A DNA stretch of 20,523 bases from an uncultured Collinsella sp. (GTDB lineage: Bacteria > Actinomycetota > Coriobacteriia > Coriobacteriales > Coriobacteriaceae): the NCBI GenBank assembly GCA_900550205.1, contig URRJ01000015.1, positions 1 to 20,523 on the forward strand, given 5' to 3'. The notes beneath the pieces were generated by a model, which saw only the letters and a program-made list of their open reading frames with translations, was not told the origin of the DNA and ran no database searches. Positions 4,873 through 12,884 of the stretch are shown here, piece by piece. The position numbers and the translations under genes are program-made. Each line of letters begins with the position of its first letter. The stretch's first letter is position 1.

Positions 4873-7095
4873 ATGGAGAAGCATAAAGTGATCTGCCCGT
4901 ACTGCGGCGCCGGTTGCCAGTTTAACCTCCTGGTCCAAAACGGCCAGGTCGTGGGTACCGAACCGCTCAACGGCATCACCAATCAGGGCGAGCTGTGCCT
5001 TAAGGGCATGAGCGGCTACGACTTCATCAACGACACCAAGATCTTGACTCCTCGCGTACTGCACCCGATGATCCGTCGCACCAAGGGCGCGGATCTTGAG
5101 CGCGTAAGCTGGGACGAGGCACTGGATTTCACCGCATCTAAGATGCAGGCCATAATTGACGAATATGGTCCTAACGCTGTCATGACCACCGGCTCTTCGC
5201 GAGGCGGCGGCAATGAGGCGAACTACGTCATGCAGAAGTTTACGCGTGCGTGCATCGGCACCCACAGTGTGGACAACTGCGCCCGTACTTGACACGGCCC
5301 TACTGTCCTCGGTCTGATGGACACGGTTGGTTCAGGTTGCATGTCATGCTCCATCCCCGGTATGGAGGATGCGGGCTGCATTTTCCTCTTCGGCTATAAC
5401 CCTGCCGATTCGCACCCCATCGTCGCAAGGCGTATCGTGCGAGCCAAAGAAAAGGGTTGCAAGATCATCGTCGCCGATCCGCGCCATATCGAAACCGCGC
5501 GTATCGCCGATCTCTACCTTCCGATCAAGAACGGTTGCAACGTTGCGTTCCTCAACGCCTTTGCCAACTGTCTGGTCAACGATGGCCTCTACGACAAGGA
5601 ATTCGTCGCCGAGCACACGAACGGCTTTGACGAGTGGTGGGAGACCATCAAGAACTACACTCCCGAATCCGTACAGGACATCACGGGTGTCGAGCCCGCG
5701 TTGATCCACCAAGCTGCCGAGATGTACGCCACGGCGAAGCCCTCTGCCATCATTGGCTGGGGCATGGGCGTATGCCAGCAGAAGCAGAACCTGAAGACGG
5801 TGCACACCATCGCCTCCATCGCCTGCGTTGCCGGCCAGATCGGCAAACCCAATTCCGGTCTCGCGCCCGTGCGTGGCCAGAATAACGTCCAGGGCTCCTG
5901 TGATATGGGCATGCTGCCCAACCTGTACCCTGGCTACCAGAAGGTCACCGACCCGGCAGTGCGTGCCAAGTTTGCCAAGGCTTGGGGCGTGCCCGAGGAA
6001 AAGCTCCCGCTCGAGGAGGGCTACAAGCTCACCGACCTGGGCCACCTGGTCGACGAGGGCAAGGTGCACTGCTTCTACAACTACGGCGAGGACCCGGTGC
6101 AGACCGAGCCCGATTCGGCCGGAATGCGCAAGACGCTCTCTGAGCTGGATCTGTTCATTTGCCAGGACATCTTTATGACGCAGACGACCATGCTCGCCGA
6201 CGTCATCCTACCTGCCACCTCTTGGGGCGAGCACGAGGGTGTCTTTACCGCATCCGACCGTAGCTTCCAGCACTTTGACGCGGCCGTTCCGCCCAAGGGC
6301 GAGTGCCGTCACGACTGGGAGATCTTCGCGGACCTGTCTACGCGCATGGGCTACCCCATGCACTACGACAACACCGAGCAGATCTGGAACGAGTGCATTA
6401 GCCTGTGCCCCAACTTTGTGGGCGCGACCTACGAGAAGATGGCTCCCGAGGGCGGCTACGCCCAGTGGCCCGTCAAGAGCACCGATGTGAACGACCACGG
6501 TACGCCCGACATGTTCGCTGGTGGCAAGTTCACCACCAAGGACGGCCGCGCCAACCTGATGGCGCACGACTGGGAGGCGCCCTCCGAGCTTCCCGACGAT
6601 GAGTACCCGCTCATCCTGTGCACCGTCCGCGAGGTCGGCCACTACAGCTGCCGCTCGATGACCGGCAACTGCAAGACGCTGGCGCTGCTTGCCGACGAGC
6701 CCGGCTTTGTCCGCATGAATCCCGCGGACGCCCAGGCGCGCGGCATCAAGAACGGCGACATCGTCTCGATTCACAGCCGCCGCGGCCAGGTATACAGCCG
6801 CGCCGACGTGAGCGATCGCATCAACAAGGGCACGGTCTACATGACCTACCAGTGGTGGATCGGCAAGTGCAACGAGCTGACCATGCACAAGGTCGACCCG
6901 GTCTCGCACACGCCTGAGGACAAGTTCTCCGCCTGCCAGGTCGACGCTATCGCCGACCAGGTCTGGGCCGAGGGCGAGGTCGAGCGTCAGTACACCGAGC
7001 TCAAGCAGGCTCTGGTGGACGCCGCCGCTCCCCAGGACATTGAGCCCGGCGCCGCCAAGTTCGATGACGAGACGCACGTGAACCAAATCGTGTAG
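4873..7095 (+). CDS. fdhF: Formate dehydrogenase H, selenocysteine-containing (UGA at 5290-5292 read as Sec140)
   Basis: 740 residues when the in-frame TGA at codon 140 is read through; E. coli FdhF has 715 with Sec at the same number. It oxidises formate to CO2 using a bis-MGD Mo/W cofactor and one 4Fe-4S cluster. Cluster ligands C8, C11, C15 and C42 and the following K44 sit exactly as in FdhF. The active site reads CART-U-HGPTVLG, with His141 after Sec. Downstream landmarks are GYNPADSHPIVARR, VRGQNNVQGSCDMG, LPATSWGEHEGVF and EVGHYSCRSMTGNC. Both halves are in one frame and match the family continuously across the TGA, so this is not a pseudogene. There is no twin-arginine signal, so it is cytoplasmic. 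AAGGAGG lies just before ATG 4873; a small dyad TACCGA-GCAT-TCGGTA (4834-4849) precedes it. The C-terminus is slightly longer than usual. Standard gene callers will split it. Confidence 0.95.
5290..5330 (+). promoter_or_regulatory. Bacterial SECIS element with UGA selenocysteine codon
   Basis: Directly after TGA (5290-5292) an apical hairpin forms: TGTCC (5304-5308) with GGACA (5319-5323), extended by T5309-A5317 and C5310-G5316 with T5318 bulged, leaving the loop GGTCT (5311-5315). The loop GGUCU and a bulged U are the SelB-recognition features of E. coli fdhF SECIS. The 18-nt distance from UGA to the loop is the same as I recall for E. coli. The bulge here is on the 3' side in this drawing, which may be a pairing alternative. 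Confidence 0.85.
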
Positions 7096-7116
7096 TCCCG
7101 TTCTCGTTGGCTATTT

Positions 7117-7159
7117 GGGCCGGGCGTCCCGTACGTTCGGGAGCCCGGCCCGTTATTTT
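7117..7159 (+). terminator. Intercistronic hairpin between fdhF and hyfA (terminator/attenuator-like)
   Basis: A GC-rich 14-bp stem with one bulged G7126: GGGCCGGGC plus TCCCG (7117-7131) with CGGGA plus GCCCGGCCC (7138-7151), loop TACGTT, then GTTATTTTG. The T tract is interrupted, so partial termination or mRNA 3'-end stabilisation of hydN-fdhF is more likely than a full stop, because hyfA has only 14 nt left before its start. Confidence 0.65.
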
Positions 7160-7173
7160 GAAAGGAAGTGGGG

Positions 7174-7791
7174 ATGAACCGCTTCATCGACATCAACCCG
7201 GAGAGGTGCATCGGCTGCGGAACATGCCAGTCCGCCTGTGCCGACGCCCACCGGATGCAGGGTCTTCAGGATACGCCGCGTCTGGCGCTCGTGAAGACCG
7301 GCGGTATTTCGGCCGCCCTTGCCTGCCACCATTGCGAGGGTGCCCCCTGCGCCGAGGTTTGCCCGGTGAATGCCATCGAGCACGATGGCGATCGCATCCA
7401 CGTCAAGGAGCAGGAGTGCATCGGGTGCAGGCTATGCGCCATCGCGTGCCCCTTCGGAGCCATCCATCCCGATGGCACGTCTATCGCCGGTGTCGCAGGC
7501 ATGTGCGACCCGACGCCTTCGTATCCTAAGTCCCTGAGCAGCCTGCTTACGTGGGCTCCCGGCCAGTACACCTGCGCTGTCAAGTGCGACCTGTGCGCCT
7601 TCGATCCGGACGGCCCGCATTGTGTGGCGGCGTGCCCCACCAAGGCGCTGACCGTCATGGGCGGCGCGGCCGATCGCGAGCTCGACGAGGCCAAGCGCCT
7701 GCGCTCGATCGAAAACGGTCCCGTCGTCGACGTTACCGCTGTGGCCCAGGGCCTCTCCGAGAAAGCAGAAGGGAGCGTAAACAATGGATAG
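7174..7791 (+). CDS. hyfA: HyfA/HycB-type four-cluster ferredoxin subunit of the hydrogenase
   Basis: 205 residues (E. coli HycB 203, HyfA 205). Cysteine sets: C12-C15-C18-C22, C51-C54-C59-C63, C82-C85-C88-C92 and C138-C141-C150-C154, giving four 4Fe-4S sites. The stretch SSLLTWAPG...AVKCDLC between the third and fourth sets is typical of HycB and distinguishes it from the HydN-like protein upstream. In the FHL complex this subunit bridges FdhF to the hydrogenase arm. ATG 7174 follows AAAGGAAG (7161-7168); an in-frame GTG at 7168 overlaps that site. The last 8 nt overlap the start of hyfB, indicating translational coupling. HyfA and HycB are equivalent here; I use hyf names because the following genes have the hydrogenase-4 order. 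Confidence 0.9.
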   Translation: MNRFIDINPERCIGCGTCQSACADAHRMQGLQDTPRLALVKTGGISAALACHHCEGAPCAEVCPVNAIEHDGDRIHVKEQECIGCRLCAIACPFGAIHPDGTSIAGVAGMCDPTPSYPKSLSSLLTWAPGQYTCAVKCDLCAFDPDGPHCVAACPTKALTVMGGAADRELDEAKRLRSIENGPVVDVTAVAQGLSEKAEGSVNNG

Positions 7792-9802
7792 CATGACGCT
7801 GTTTATCGCATCGCTTGCCGTCTCGTGCATCGGTGCGCTCGCCTCGGTTCTGCTGATCAAGGCCGATAACGCCGCCAAGACCGCCGGCTGCCTTATCGGC
7901 GCCGTCGCCGCGGTGCTTTCGTTTGTGGCCGGTATCCAGGCCGTGCTGGGCGATGTCACGCCGGTCGACACCATCGTGTTTTTCCCGTTTGCCCATTTCC
8001 AGCTGCTGCTCAATCAGCTGTCCGGCCTGTTCGTGGCGCTCATCTCGGTGCTCGCGTTTGCCGGCTCGATCTACGGTCTCAACTACTTTGATGAGTACCC
8101 GGGCAAAAAGGGCCGCGCCGGTTTCTTCTTTAACACCTTCGTGGCGTCCATGATGCTCGTCATCACCGCCGACAACGTGTTTTGGTTCCTGGTCGCCTTT
8201 GAGCTCATGTCGCTGACCTCGTACTTCCTGGTCGTGATCGAGGAGAACGAGAACTCCATCCACGGCGGTTGGCTCTACTTCGTGATCGCGCACGTGGGCT
8301 TTGTGCTCATCATGGCGAGCTTCCTCACCATGACCAACTTCGCCGGTGGCTCGTTTGCCTTTGCGGATTTCCGCGCTACGCAGTTTAGCCCCGCGGTCGC
8401 ATCCGTGTGCTTTGTGCTCGCCTTCTTTGGCTTTGGCGCCAAGGCCGGTATTATCCCGCTGCACGGCTGGCTGCCCAAGGCACATCCCGAGGCGCCGTCC
8501 AACGTGTCGGCCCTCATGTCCGGCGGCATGATCAAGATCGGTATCTTCGGCATCCTCAAGGTGGGCCTCGACCTGCTCTCCGCCTCGGGCGTTCAGGTCT
8601 GGTGGGGCCTTATGGTCATGGTCTTCGGTGCGATCTCGTCGGTCCTCGGCGTGGCCTTCGCCCTGCAGGAGCATGACATCAAGCGCCTGCTGGCCTATCA
8701 CTCCGTCGAGAACATCGGCATCATTCTGCTCGGCGTCGGCGCCTCCATGGCCGCCATGGCGCTCAACTCGGTCGGCATCGCCGTCCTGGCTCTGATGGCT
8801 GCCCTCTACCACACGTTTAACCACGCGATGTTTAAGGGCGAGCTGTTCCTGGACGCCGGTGCGCTGCTGTACTCCACGGGTACGCGCAATATGGAGAAGA
8901 TGGGCGGCCTGTTCCGTCGTATGCCGGCAACGGCCATCTGCTTCCTCGTTGGCGCGCTTGCCATCTCGGCCATCCCGCCCTTCAACGGCTTTGTGTCCGA
9001 GTGGTTTACCTACCAGTCGCTCTTTAACGCCGCCATGCAGGGCGACAAGGCCGTCATGATCGTGGCTGTGTTCGCTGCCGTCGCGCTTGCCATTACCGGC
9101 GCTCTGGCTGTCACGTGCTTCGTCAAGGCCTATGGCGTCTCCTTTGCCTCCGCGCCCCGCTCCGAGGCCGCGGCCAATGCCAAGGAGGTTCCCGCCCCCA
9201 TGGTGTTTGCGCAAGGCCTGCTCGCAGCCATCTGCGTCGTGCTGGGCATTGGCGCTCCCGTGATCGCGCCCGTTCTGGTCGATGTTGCCGCGTCCGTGCT
9301 GCATCCGTATGGTGGCGTGTTTGCCGCCGAGGGCATGGAGCTCATGAACCAGTACTCCGGCGCTGCCACCTCCACGCCCGCAATCGCCATTGCTCTCGTG
9401 GTGCTTGTCGGCCTTGCCTGCGGCTATCGCAAGCTCAAGACCGTCGGCAAGGTGCAGAAGTCCCAGCCGTGGGCATGCGGCTATGCTCCCAACGAGCATA
9501 TGCCCGTCGTGGCCACGACCTTTGCCTCCGAGGTGTCCTGGTTTATGCAGCCGCTCTACACGCTGCGCGACCGCTGCACGGCCGTCTGCTGGTCCATCGC
9601 GCACTTCTTCCAGAAGCTCACCGGTGTGGCCGAGGCTGTGGAGCCCGTACCCGACAAGGTTCTCGTCGATGCCCCGCATAAGGGTGTCGAAAAGCTCGCC
9701 GACCTCGCGACTAAGCTCGAGGGCGGCAACTACAGCATCTATATCTGCTACATCGTCGCGGCACTCGTGGTGTTCCTCGTGCTCGCCGTGCAAATGGGTT
9801 AA
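7784..9802 (+). CDS. hyfB: Hydrogenase-4 subunit HyfB (antiporter-like membrane subunit)
   Basis: 672 residues, the length of E. coli HyfB. It is a polytopic member of the NuoL/NuoM/NuoN-MrpA/D family, and a HycC/HyfB-type protein by its long C-terminal part. Visible conserved elements are FELMSLTSYF with the helix-5 glutamate (E140), GFGAKAGIIPLHGWLPKAHPEAPS (K220, H227) and SGGMIKIG (K251), corresponding to proton-channel residues in Complex I antiporter-like subunits. After about residue 480 the region YRKLKTVGKVQKSQPWACGY and a last helix (VAALVVFLVLAVQMG) match the HyfB/HycC tail. GAAGGGAG at 7768-7775 precedes ATG 7784. It would form part of the membrane arm, and proton or sodium pumping is inferred from family. 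Confidence 0.92.
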   Translation: MDSMTLFIASLAVSCIGALASVLLIKADNAAKTAGCLIGAVAAVLSFVAGIQAVLGDVTPVDTIVFFPFAHFQLLLNQLSGLFVALISVLAFAGSIYGLNYFDEYPGKKGRAGFFFNTFVASMMLVITADNVFWFLVAFELMSLTSYFLVVIEENENSIHGGWLYFVIAHVGFVLIMASFLTMTNFAGGSFAFADFRATQFSPAVASVCFVLAFFGFGAKAGIIPLHGWLPKAHPEAPSNVSALMSGGMIKIGIFGILKVGLDLLSASGVQVWWGLMVMVFGAISSVLGVAFALQEHDIKRLLAYHSVENIGIILLGVGASMAAMALNSVGIAVLALMAALYHTFNHAMFKGELFLDAGALLYSTGTRNMEKMGGLFRRMPATAICFLVGALAISAIPPFNGFVSEWFTYQSLFNAAMQGDKAVMIVAVFAAVALAITGALAVTCFVKAYGVSFASAPRSEAAANAKEVPAPMVFAQGLLAAICVVLGIGAPVIAPVLVDVAASVLHPYGGVFAAEGMELMNQYSGAATSTPAIAIALVVLVGLACGYRKLKTVGKVQKSQPWACGYAPNEHMPVVATTFASEVSWFMQPLYTLRDRCTAVCWSIAHFFQKLTGVAEAVEPVPDKVLVDAPHKGVEKLADLATKLEGGNYSIYICYIVAALVVFLVLAVQMG

Positions 9803-9814
9803 GGAGGGGAGAGC

Positions 9815-10741
9815 ATGAACAACATCGTACTTGCCGTTCTGCAGGGCGTGGTCGTTATGGCCGTCGCGCCGTTCTTCTCCGGTCTCGGTCGCGTTATCCG
9901 CGCCAAGATGCACAACCGTCGCGGCCCCAGCATCATGCAGGACTACCGCGACCTGGCCAAGCTCTTTGCGCGCCCCGAGTCCCAGAGCGAGGACGCGAGC
10001 TTTGCGCTGCGCATTATGCCGCCGCTGTTCTTCGCTGTCGCCTTTATGCTCGCGATGGGTCTGCCGCTCTTTACGGCACAAAGCCCCATCCCGGTCTTTG
10101 GTGACGCCATCACCATCATGTACAGCCTGGCACTCGCCCGCTTCTTCTTCGCCCTCTGCGGTGTGGATTCGTCCAACGCCTACGCCGGTATCGGCGGCGT
10201 CCGTGAGCTGCTCATGAGCGTGCTCATCGAGCCGTCCATGCTGCTGGCGCTGTTTGCCGCCGCCCTGGTGTGCGGCTCCACCGACATCGCCACCATGGGT
10301 CAGCACATCATGACGGGCGCCATCGACGCGCCGGTCGCCGTGATCCTCGCCGGCATCGCCTTTGCGATTGCCTGCTACATGGAGCTCGGCAAGCTGCCGT
10401 TTGACCAGGCCGAGGCCGAGCAGGAGCTTCAGGAAGGCCCGCTCGCCGAGCTTTCCGGCCCGTCGCTCGCCATGGCCAAGCTTGCCATGTCCATGAAACA
10501 GGTCCTGGTCGTCGCCTGGTTCTGCGCAATCTTCGTCCCCTGGGGCGAGCCCGCGACCGTGGGCGCCGCCGCCGTTCTGGGCGCAGTCATCTTCCTGGTG
10601 AAGTGCCTGATCGACTTTGTCGTGTGCGGCGTGATCGAGAACTCCTGCTCGCGCTCGCGTTTTAAGGTTCTCGGTAATCAGACTTGGGCCGTCGTGGGCA
10701 TCGCCGTGCTGGCGTTTGTCTTCGTGGTCGTCGGCGTGTAG
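9815..10741 (+). CDS. hyfC: Hydrogenase-4 subunit HyfC (NuoH/HycD-like membrane anchor)
   Basis: 308 residues (HycD 307, HyfC about 315). It is a multi-helix membrane protein of the NuoH family that connects the hydrophilic hydrogenase arm to the membrane arm. Characteristic pieces are KMHNRRGPSIMQDYRDLAK (residues 31-49), the acidic loop ELGKLPFDQAEAEQEL (190-205), corresponding to the NuoH loop at the arm junction, and PLAELSGPSLAMAK (209-222). ATG 9815 is preceded by a strong ribosome binding site AAGGAGGGGA (9801-9810), which overlaps the hyfB stop codon. Confidence 0.92.
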   Translation: MNNIVLAVLQGVVVMAVAPFFSGLGRVIRAKMHNRRGPSIMQDYRDLAKLFARPESQSEDASFALRIMPPLFFAVAFMLAMGLPLFTAQSPIPVFGDAITIMYSLALARFFFALCGVDSSNAYAGIGGVRELLMSVLIEPSMLLALFAAALVCGSTDIATMGQHIMTGAIDAPVAVILAGIAFAIACYMELGKLPFDQAEAEQELQEGPLAELSGPSLAMAKLAMSMKQVLVVAWFCAIFVPWGEPATVGAAAVLGAVIFLVKCLIDFVVCGVIENSCSRSRFKVLGNQTWAVVGIAVLAFVFVVVGV

Positions 10742-10756
10742 GAGAAGGGAGAAACA

Positions 10757-12214
10757 ATGTCATTTGCAGTCAGTCTGTCCCTTCTCGGCTTGGTCGCTAT
10801 CGCGGCCCCGATGGTGGCCTCGGTGCTCGTCGCCCTGTTCCCCCGTCCGTACGCCAAGTGGTTCAGCGTTTTGGGTGCCGCCGTCTCGACGGTCTGCACC
10901 ATCGCCCTCGCCGCGAATTTCGCTGGCGCCGGCATGCCCGACACGCAGGTCCCCCTGATCTCGTTTGGGCAGACCCTCGTCATGGGATTCACCTTCGATC
11001 GCATGAGCACGCTGCTCGCGCCCGCCTTTGTGGGTATCGGCCTGCTTGTCGTGATCTATTCGATTCCCTATATGAGCGAGAATAACCGTGAGCATCCCGA
11101 CGCGCCGCGTCGTCGCTTCTACGCGTACCTCGCGACCTTCATCGGCGCCATGGCCGGCCTCGTGTACAGCTCGACCCTTTTGGGCCAGCTCGTGTTCTTT
11201 GAGATCACGGGTGCGTGCTCTTGGGGCCTCATTAGCTACTACATGTCGCCTACGGCCAAGAAGGCCGGCATGAAGGCTCTGATCATCACGCATATCGGTG
11301 CGCTCGGCCTGTATCTGGGCGCCGCCATCGTGTTTGCCCACACCGGCACCTTCGCCATTACCGCGATTGCCGGCCTCGACGCCAAGCTCAAGGCTATCGT
11401 CCTTTTGCTCGTGCTGTTTGCGGCCTGGGCCAAGTCCGCACAGGTTCCCATGTACATGTGGCTGCCTTCGGCCATGGAGGCGCCGACGCCTGTTTCGGCC
11501 TACCTGCATGGTGCCTCGATGGTCAAGGTCGGCGTGTGCGTGTTCGCGCGTGCACTCGTCTCTGCCGGCGAGATTCCCGAGATCGTGGGTTGGGTTGCCA
11601 TTATCGACGCTATGGTCACCATGCTCTTTGGCTTCCTTATGTACCTGCCGCAAAAGGACATGAAGCGTCTGCTGGCCTTCTCCACGATCGCCCAGCTCTC
11701 CTATGTGTTCTTTGGCCTGGGCCTTTCGGTCTTTGGCAGCCAGCTGGCCTTTGATGGCGCCGTGTGCCACATCTTTAACCACGCTTTCGCCAAGACGCTG
11801 TTCTTCCTGATCGCCGGTTCGTTCTCCTTTACGCTCGGCACGCGTATGCTGCCCAAGCTTCGCGGTATCGTGAAGAAGTACCCGATCTCGGGCGTGGGCT
11901 TTGGTGTCGCCGCGCTCGCCATTGCCGGCGTGCCGCCCATGAACACGTTCTTCTCGAAGTTCCAGATCATCGCCGGTGGCTTCTCTGTGGGTGCCGGCAA
12001 CGTTGCGATCCTGGTGCTCGTGTGCATCATGGTCGCCGAGACCGTCGCCACCTTCGCCTGGTTCCTCAAGTGGATGGGCTATTGCCTGCCCGGCGAGCCG
12101 AGCGACGAGGTCGCTGCGGGAGCCCCGCTTCCCCGAGCGATGGCGTTCGTGTTCATCGTGCTCATCATCATGGTTATCGTCAGCGGCCCGCTTTCGGCCA
12201 GCTGGATCGGTTAG
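10757..12214 (+). CDS. hyfD: Hydrogenase-4 subunit HyfD (antiporter-like membrane subunit)
   Basis: 485 residues (E. coli HyfD 479), polytopic. Of the three antiporter-like proteins in the operon it is the most NuoL/MrpA-like in its core: FFEITGACSWGLISYY with E149, AAWAKSAQVPMYMWLPSAM (K226), APTPVSAYLHGASMVKVG (K257). The presence of HyfD and HyfF beside HyfB separates hydrogenase-4 (FHL-2) from the smaller hydrogenase-3 (FHL-1), which has a single antiporter-like subunit. GAAGGGAG precedes ATG 10757 and the gap from hyfC is 15 nt. Confidence 0.92.
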   Translation: MSFAVSLSLLGLVAIAAPMVASVLVALFPRPYAKWFSVLGAAVSTVCTIALAANFAGAGMPDTQVPLISFGQTLVMGFTFDRMSTLLAPAFVGIGLLVVIYSIPYMSENNREHPDAPRRRFYAYLATFIGAMAGLVYSSTLLGQLVFFEITGACSWGLISYYMSPTAKKAGMKALIITHIGALGLYLGAAIVFAHTGTFAITAIAGLDAKLKAIVLLLVLFAAWAKSAQVPMYMWLPSAMEAPTPVSAYLHGASMVKVGVCVFARALVSAGEIPEIVGWVAIIDAMVTMLFGFLMYLPQKDMKRLLAFSTIAQLSYVFFGLGLSVFGSQLAFDGAVCHIFNHAFAKTLFFLIAGSFSFTLGTRMLPKLRGIVKKYPISGVGFGVAALAIAGVPPMNTFFSKFQIIAGGFSVGAGNVAILVLVCIMVAETVATFAWFLKWMGYCLPGEPSDEVAAGAPLPRAMAFVFIVLIIMVIVSGPLSASWIG

Positions 12215-12227
12215 GAGGTAGAACGAC

Positions 12228-12881
12228 ATGGGTTATTCGATCGTCAACATCCTTGGCGGCCTTCTGATCGTCACGTCCACCATGGTGGTCGTCTCCAAGA
12301 ACATCAAGCATGCCATCAACTGGTATGCGGTGCAGTCGCTGGTACTCGTGGGACTGCTCGCTACGCTCGGTGCCACTACCGGTGCGCAAGAGCTGCTTAT
12401 GTGGGCCGGATCTGCCTTTATCACCAAGGTCGTCCTGGTCCCTTATATCCTCAACCGCGCATACAAGAAGATGGGCGAGCCGAGCGACGCATCGCTCAAG
12501 GCCGGCCTTAAGCCCGCGTGGGCCATTTGCATCATCGCCGTGGAGGTCGCGATTTGCTTTGCCGTCGTGACGCAGATCAGCCTGCCCACTGCCGAGGTCG
12601 CAACGCCTGCGCTCGCTATTAGCTTCGCTCACTTCTTTGTGGGCCTCACCTGCATCATCTCGCAGCGCAACATCATGAAGCAGATCTTTGGATATTGCCT
12701 TATGGAAAACGGCAGCCATGTGACGCTCGCGCTTTTGGCCCCCACCGCTCCCGAGATCATCGAGATCGGTATCGCCACCGACGCCATCTTTGCCGTCATC
12801 ATCATGTCCATCGTCGTGCGTCGCATTTGGGACGACTCCCACTCGCTCGATGCGCGCGACCTGTCCGAGCTGAGGGGGTAG
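12228..12881 (+). CDS. hyfE: Hydrogenase-4 subunit HyfE (NuoK-like membrane subunit)
   Basis: 217 residues (E. coli HyfE 216), with about six to seven hydrophobic segments. The C-terminal region RNIMKQIFGYCLMENGSHVTLALLAP and EIGIATDAIFAVIIM is the family signature of HyfE, which has NuoK-like helices. Its glutamate in the ENGSH segment and Glu/Asp in the following helix are candidates for the proton path; this is inferred from homology. AGGAGG (12213-12218) overlaps the hyfD stop and sits 9 nt before ATG 12228. The charged tail (WDDSHSLDARDLSELRG) is cytoplasmic. Only four bases separate it from hyfF. Confidence 0.92.
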   Translation: MGYSIVNILGGLLIVTSTMVVVSKNIKHAINWYAVQSLVLVGLLATLGATTGAQELLMWAGSAFITKVVLVPYILNRAYKKMGEPSDASLKAGLKPAWAICIIAVEVAICFAVVTQISLPTAEVATPALAISFAHFFVGLTCIISQRNIMKQIFGYCLMENGSHVTLALLAPTAPEIIEIGIATDAIFAVIIMSIVVRRIWDDSHSLDARDLSELRG

Positions 12882-12884
12882 TCC

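Noticed and set aside
5290..5292. Stop codon splitting the formate dehydrogenase into a short and a long gene, or a pseudogene
   Set aside because: The TGA lies exactly at the Sec position of FdhF, with continuous homology on both sides and a SECIS hairpin following.
7733..10306. Long minus-strand open frame opposite hyfB-hyfC (over 850 codons)
   Set aside because: Same antisense effect; the composition (His, Glu, Gly, Arg repeats) is that of a shadow frame and the plus-strand genes are certain.
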